The notes under the pieces are model-generated. The model was not told the DNA's origin. It saw only the letters and a list, made by a program, of their open reading frames with translations, and ran no database searches. A stretch of 45,118 nt of DNA from Nocardia asiatica NBRC 100129 (GTDB lineage Bacteria > Actinomycetota > Actinomycetes > Mycobacteriales > Mycobacteriaceae): contig NZ_BAFS01000088.1 in NCBI RefSeq assembly GCF_000308415.1, forward strand, positions 1 to 45,118, in the 5' to 3' direction. A program made the position numbers and the translations under genes. This document shows, piece by piece, positions 41,715-45,118 of the stretch; position 1 is the first letter of the stretch, and each line of letters starts with the position of its first letter.

Positions 41715-42472
41715 TTGATCGACCTTACGCCGTCGTGATCGGACGCTGCGGGGGTGGTGTCGCCAGGGGTGACACGGGGAATAGCGTGCTCGGTGACCGG
41801 AAGCTCGCCGTCCAGCGCGCGGATGACGGCGTCGGCCACCAGCGGCTTCATCTCGGCGACGGTCACTTCACGGCCGAGTTCGCGGGTCAGCGTGGTGACG
41901 CCCGCGTCGCGGATGCCGCACGGGACGATGGCCTGGAACCCGTCCATGGCGGCGTTGCAGTTGAACGAGACGCCGTGCAGGGCAACGCCGCGCTGCACGC
42001 GCACGCCGATCGCGGCGATCTTGCGTTCGGCGTAGAACTCGGTGGCGGGCAGCCAGACGCCGGAGCGGCCCTCGACGCGGCCGCAGACCAGGCCGAGCTC
42101 GATGCAGACCGTGATCAACGCCTCCTCGAGGCGGCGCACGTAGTCGACGACGTCGACCGGCTCGGCGAGCCGCACGATGGGGTAGCCGACCAGTTGGCCG
42201 GGACCGTGCCAGGTGATCTTGCCGCCGCGGTCCACCTGCACCACCGGGCTGCCGTCGATCGGCAGGTCGTCGGTCTCGGTGCGGCGGCCCGCCGTGTACA
42301 CCGAGGGGTGCTCGAGCAGCAGCAGATGATCCGATCCGTTGCCCTCGGCGCGCTGCTCGGCGATGCTGCGCTGCAGCTCCCAAGCGGCGTGGTAGTCGAT
42401 GAGCCCGAGATCCTCGACCACGATCGGGGTCGGGTCGAATCGAGCGGACGCGGTGGTGCGCGGGTTGGTCAC
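41711..42472 (-). CDS. lipB: Octanoyl-ACP:protein octanoyltransferase
   Basis: Moves octanoate from ACP to the lipoyl domains of 2-oxoacid dehydrogenases, the step before LipA. At 253 residues it has [28 protein letters not shown] near 81-98, Lys151 in [11 protein letters not shown] and Cys185 in IVPCGIRD, the catalytic Lys/Cys pair. The GTG at 42472 is chosen because the conserved fold begins about 15 residues later. The frame upstream is open but Arg/Pro-rich with no similarity to the family. It is coupled to lipA. The co-located E2 gene (dlaT) encodes a likely substrate. Confidence 0.96.
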   Translation of the reverse strand: MTNPRTTASARFDPTPIVVEDLGLIDYHAAWELQRSIAEQRAEGNGSDHLLLLEHPSVYTAGRRTETDDLPIDGSPVVQVDRGGKITWHGPGQLVGYPIVRLAEPVDVVDYVRRLEEALITVCIELGLVCGRVEGRSGVWLPATEFYAERKIAAIGVRVQRGVALHGVSFNCNAAMDGFQAIVPCGIRDAGVTTLTRELGREVTVAEMKPLVADAVIRALDGELPVTEHAIPRVTPGDTTPAASDHDGVRSIK

Positions 42473-42934
42473 AGCGATGACGGTACGCCCACCGGGGCAG
42501 CCCGTTCCAGCACCTCGATGTGCGAATCCGCACAGACAGATCGGATAGCCAAGGGGAGAGCTGGAAGGTTGCGGGGCTGTCGGCCTCGAGCACGGTGCAG
42601 CGTCCGGGTCGCTGTGTCGGATGGTGTTGCCCGGGATGCGAGGGTGGTCATGCGGGTCCCCGTCGCGTCGGCGAACGAAGAGTGCCTTGAAAGACGCATC
42701 GGATTCCCGTACTCCGAGCTGTGGACTGGCGGCGTCGAAGAATGCTCTTACTCGACCGGAGTGCCGCCCGACCCGCCTAGCGTCACGTGCTGAAATACAC
42801 ATCGCCTCTGATACGCCTCGAGCCCGCGAAGATCAGAGCAACCGAACTCCGCGCATCCGAGTACGGCGCAGACCCGCGTAGCGCCTCCGACCCTCCGATG
42901 TCGCCGCGACCGGGACGTGGTCCGAGAAGACGGT
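42473..42934. other. Gap between lipB and the GNAT gene, no gene supported
   Basis: A 462-bp stretch between two minus-strand genes. It should contain the lipB-lipA promoter. Open frames on both strands, such as 42783-42986, show no start signal or family motif. No repeat was seen. Confidence 0.4.
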
Positions 42935-43471
42935 TCAGTCGACGTCGACCGGCAAGGTCAGTTGCATGAGGGTCAGATCCATCCAACGACCGAACTTGTG
43001 TCCTACCTCGGGCAGGACGCCGACGGTGCGGAAGCCGAAGCGCTCGTGCAGCACGATCGAACCGGTGTTGCCGGATTCGATGGCGGCGATCATCGCGTGC
43101 ACGGTGCCCGCTCGGCGGGCACGGTCGATCAGTTCGGTGAGCAGTGCGGTGGCGATGCCGCGCCGATGGAAGCGTTCGTCGACGTAGACGGAGTTCTCCA
43201 CCGTGTAGCGGTAGCCCGATTTGGTGCGCCAGGGGCCGTAGCTCGCGTAACCGGCGAGTTCGCTGCCGATCTCGGCGACCAGCACGGGCAGCCCCCCGCC
43301 TGTGCGGGCCCGGAACCAGCCGAGACGCTCCTCCAAGCCGACCCGTTCGGTGTCCCAGATCGCGGTCGAGGTGGCGATATTCGCGTTGTGGATGTCCAGG
43401 ATCGCCGGGAGGTCATCGTGAGTCGCGTCCCGGATGACGGTGGCGGGCCTGGTGTCGAGTCGGTCGGTCAT
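42935..43471 (-). CDS. GNAT N-acetyltransferase, phosphinothricin-acetyltransferase-like
   Basis: Acetyl-CoA dependent N-acetyltransferase of 178 residues. It starts [21 protein letters not shown] and has the beta4/acetyl-CoA loop [25 protein letters not shown], with the (R/Q)xxGx(G/A) pyrophosphate motif as [27 protein letters not shown] near the end is the signature of the Pat/Bar/methionine-sulfoximine acetyltransferase group. The ATG overlaps the stop of the TIGR01777 gene (ATGA). It is inserted between genes that are adjacent in M. tuberculosis (Rv2216 and lipB). Substrate may be a toxic glutamate analogue or an amino acid, from family knowledge only. Confidence 0.85.
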   Translation of the reverse strand: MTDRLDTRPATVIRDATHDDLPAILDIHNANIATSTAIWDTERVGLEERLGWFRARTGGGLPVLVAEIGSELAGYASYGPWRTKSGYRYTVENSVYVDERFHRRGIATALLTELIDRARRAGTVHAMIAAIESGNTGSIVLHERFGFRTVGVLPEVGHKFGRWMDLTLMQLTLPVDVD

Positions 43472-44376
43472 CGAGCCTCTCCGGGGCGTCCCACCGCGGC
43501 GGCCAGCGCGGAGCCGATGGTGGGATGGTGGAACTGGTAGCCCGCCTCCTCGAGGGCCGTGGGAATCGCTCTCGGTCCGCGCAGGATCGCCTCCTGCGCC
43601 ATCTCGCCGACCAACGCGCGCAGCGCGAACGCCGGAACCACGAGCGGAGTGGGGCGATTCAGGGCACGGCCCAGCGCGCGACTGAACTCGGCGTTGGTGA
43701 CCGGCGCGGGGCCCACCACGTTGACCGGGCCGGACACCGTGTCGTCGGTGAGCGCGAAGACGATCGCGCCGACCTCGTCGGCCAGCGAAATCCACGGCGT
43801 GTACTGGCGGCCGTTACCCAGCCGACCGCCCAATCCGAGCGCGTACAGCGGGTGCAGCATGCCGAGCATGCCTCCGGCGCGGGAGAGCACCACGGCGCTG
43901 CGCAACAACACGGTGCGCACCCCGGCGGCCGTGGCGGGCTCGGTGGCCTTCTCCCAGTCCCGGCACAAGGTGGCCAGGAAACTCGTACCGGCCGGGGCGG
44001 TTTCGTCCACCACCCGGTCGCCGGTGTCACCGCCGTAGTAGTGCACACCGCTGGCGTTGAGCAGCACGGGCACGCCCGCGGCGGCGACCGCGCCCGCCAG
44101 CACGTCGGTCGGCGTGATCCGGCTGTCGCGCAGCTCCTGTTTGAAACTGCCGGTCCAGCGGCGGCGGCCGACGCTCGCACCGCACAGGTTGACCACGGCG
44201 TCGGCGCCGCGAAGCGCCCGCTCGTCCAAGTGGGCGCGCACCGGGTTCCAAGCGAATTCGTCCGGGCCTGCCGCTTTTCTGCGCACCAGCCGGGCGACCT
44301 CGTGCCCGTCGCGGCGCAGAGCCGCGACGAGCGCCGTCCCGATCAACCCGGACGAGCCGGCGATCACGACCTTCAT
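43468..44376 (-). CDS. TIGR01777-family epimerase/SDR protein (Rv2216 homologue)
   Basis: Extended SDR-type NAD(P)-binding protein of 302 residues. The nucleotide loop is [13 protein letters not shown] (G7-x2-G10-x2-G13). VNLCGASVG, the [11 protein letters not shown] (Tyr of the active site) strand and [12 protein letters not shown] are typical of the family. The DUF1731 C-terminal tail is [29 protein letters not shown]. Homologues lie next to dlaT and lipB in mycobacteria; the reaction is unknown. It is 19 bp downstream of dlaT and coupled to the GNAT gene. Confidence 0.92.
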   Translation of the reverse strand: MKVVIAGSSGLIGTALVAALRRDGHEVARLVRRKAAGPDEFAWNPVRAHLDERALRGADAVVNLCGASVGRRRWTGSFKQELRDSRITPTDVLAGAVAAAGVPVLLNASGVHYYGGDTGDRVVDETAPAGTSFLATLCRDWEKATEPATAAGVRTVLLRSAVVLSRAGGMLGMLHPLYALGLGGRLGNGRQYTPWISLADEVGAIVFALTDDTVSGPVNVVGPAPVTNAEFSRALGRALNRPTPLVVPAFALRALVGEMAQEAILRGPRAIPTALEEAGYQFHHPTIGSALAAAVGRPGEAR

Positions 44377-44395
44377 ACGTGCCGCGGGACCTTCC

Positions 44396-45118
44396 TCACA
44401 AGCCGAGATCGGCCTCGAACGCCGCCTCCTCGAGGCGGTGCCGGATCGTGGTCAGGAAACGACCGGCGTCGGCGCCGTCGATCAGGCGGTGATCGTAGGT
44501 CAGCGGCAGGTAGCACATCGAGCGGACGCCGATGGACTCGTTGCCGGTCTCGTCGGTCACCACCACCGGGCGCTTGACGATCGCGCCCGTGCCGAGCATG
44601 GCCGCCTGCGGCGGAACCAGGATCGGGGTGTCGAACAGCGCGCCCTGGCTGCCGATGTTGGTGATGGTGAAGGTGCCGCCGGCCAGCTCGTCGGGCTTGA
44701 GGCCGCCGTTGCGGGCGCGATCGGCGATGTCGGCGATGGCGCGGGCCAGACCGGCCAGCGAGAGGTCGCTGGCGTTGTGGATCACCGGGGACAGCAGGCC
44801 CTGCTCGGTGTCGACGGCGATGCCGAGGTGCACCGAGGCGTGGTAGGTGATCTCCTTGCTGGACTCGTCGTAGCTGGCGTTGACGTTCGGGTGCACGCCC
44901 AGCGCCTCGACGACGGCCTTGGCGAAGAACGGCAGGAACGTCAGGTTGACGCCCTCGCGCTCCTTGAACGTCGACTTGGCCTGCTTGCGCAGCGCGGCGA
45001 TCTTGGTGACGTCGGCCTCGTGCACCTGCGTCAGCTGCGCGGTGGTCTGCAGCGACTCGCGGGTCTTGGTCGCGGTGATCTGGCGGATGCGGTTGGCCTT
45101 CTGCACCGTGCCGACCAG
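44396..45118 (-). CDS. dlaT: Dihydrolipoamide acyltransferase E2, C-terminal part (runs off right edge)
   Basis: The catalytic acyltransferase core of a 2-oxoacid dehydrogenase E2 (DlaT/SucB), 240 residues in the window. It has [60 protein letters not shown] and the active-site motif [14 protein letters not shown], with His and Asp of HxxxD. The lipoyl and subunit-binding domains are beyond the window. In mycobacteria DlaT serves both pyruvate dehydrogenase and peroxynitrite defence. Its lipoyl group would be made by the LipB and LipA encoded just downstream. Confidence 0.95.
   Translation of the reverse strand: MVGTVQKANRIRQITATKTRESLQTTAQLTQVHEADVTKIAALRKQAKSTFKEREGVNLTFLPFFAKAVVEALGVHPNVNASYDESSKEITYHASVHLGIAVDTEQGLLSPVIHNASDLSLAGLARAIADIADRARNGGLKPDELAGGTFTITNIGSQGALFDTPILVPPQAAMLGTGAIVKRPVVVTDETGNESIGVRSMCYLPLTYDHRLIDGADAGRFLTTIRHRLEEAAFEADLGL

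Noticed and set aside
42783..42986. Short minus-strand frame upstream of lipB
   Set aside because: Arg-rich, overlaps the 3' end of the GNAT gene, and lacks a start signal.

Overview
The window is high-GC actinobacterial DNA, most likely Nocardia or a close relative in the Mycobacteriales. Three things point there. The core gene sets match the M. tuberculosis dlaT-Rv2216-lipB-lipA and Rv2219-Rv2219A-glnA1 neighbourhoods. There are several clusters of type VII (ESX) secretion-associated genes (EspG, WxG proteins, YbaB/EbfC-like proteins, a DUF3558 lipoprotein). Translation is tightly coupled, with many GTGA or ATGA four-base stop/start overlaps.

Layout. 1-5.2 kb: the N-terminal part of an M20 peptidase coupled to a secreted CocE/NonD hydrolase, a divergent DMT permease, then a glycosyltransferase/DUF2334 deacetylase pair. 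5.6-9.3 kb: a small YbjN/T3SS-chaperone-like protein, the DUF4191 membrane protein, an RDD membrane protein and glnA (type I glutamine synthetase). A four-half-site GlnR box lies in front of glnA and a strong bidirectional hairpin terminator follows it. 9.3-11.6 kb: a divergent pair, an ABBA-type prenyltransferase-like protein and a squalene-cyclase-like protein. 11.7-16.2 kb: a three-gene T7SS-substrate operon. 16.4-18.6 kb: an EF-G-like GTPase. 19.2-24.2 kb: a WGR/beta-propeller protein facing a 1147-residue STAND NTPase-TPR-kinase fusion. 24.2-32.4 kb: two more ESX-associated gene groups, one carrying an in-frame amber codon. 32.5-35.1 kb: a divergent regulatory module (XRE regulator and three small genes). 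35.7-36.6 kb: a secreted SLT transglycosylase behind a candidate c-di-AMP riboswitch. 36.7-40.4 kb: a DUF262-HipA operon and a downstream orphan gene whose ribosome binding site lies in a perfect hairpin. 40.6-45.1 kb: lipA, lipB, a GNAT acetyltransferase, a TIGR01777 epimerase and the C-terminal part of dlaT/sucB, all on the minus strand.

The glnA and lip/dlaT blocks are nearly adjacent and co-oriented in M. tuberculosis (from memory of Rv2215-Rv2220). Here they are about 31 kb apart and in opposite relative orientation. The DNA between them is mostly accessory: T7SS effectors, conflict-type genes, a small terpenoid-like locus and regulators. The strongest candidates for undescribed systems are the STAND-TPR-kinase fusion with its WGR/propeller partner, and the DUF262-HipA operon that has no HipB. 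All family assignments come from reading motifs by eye. No database search was run.
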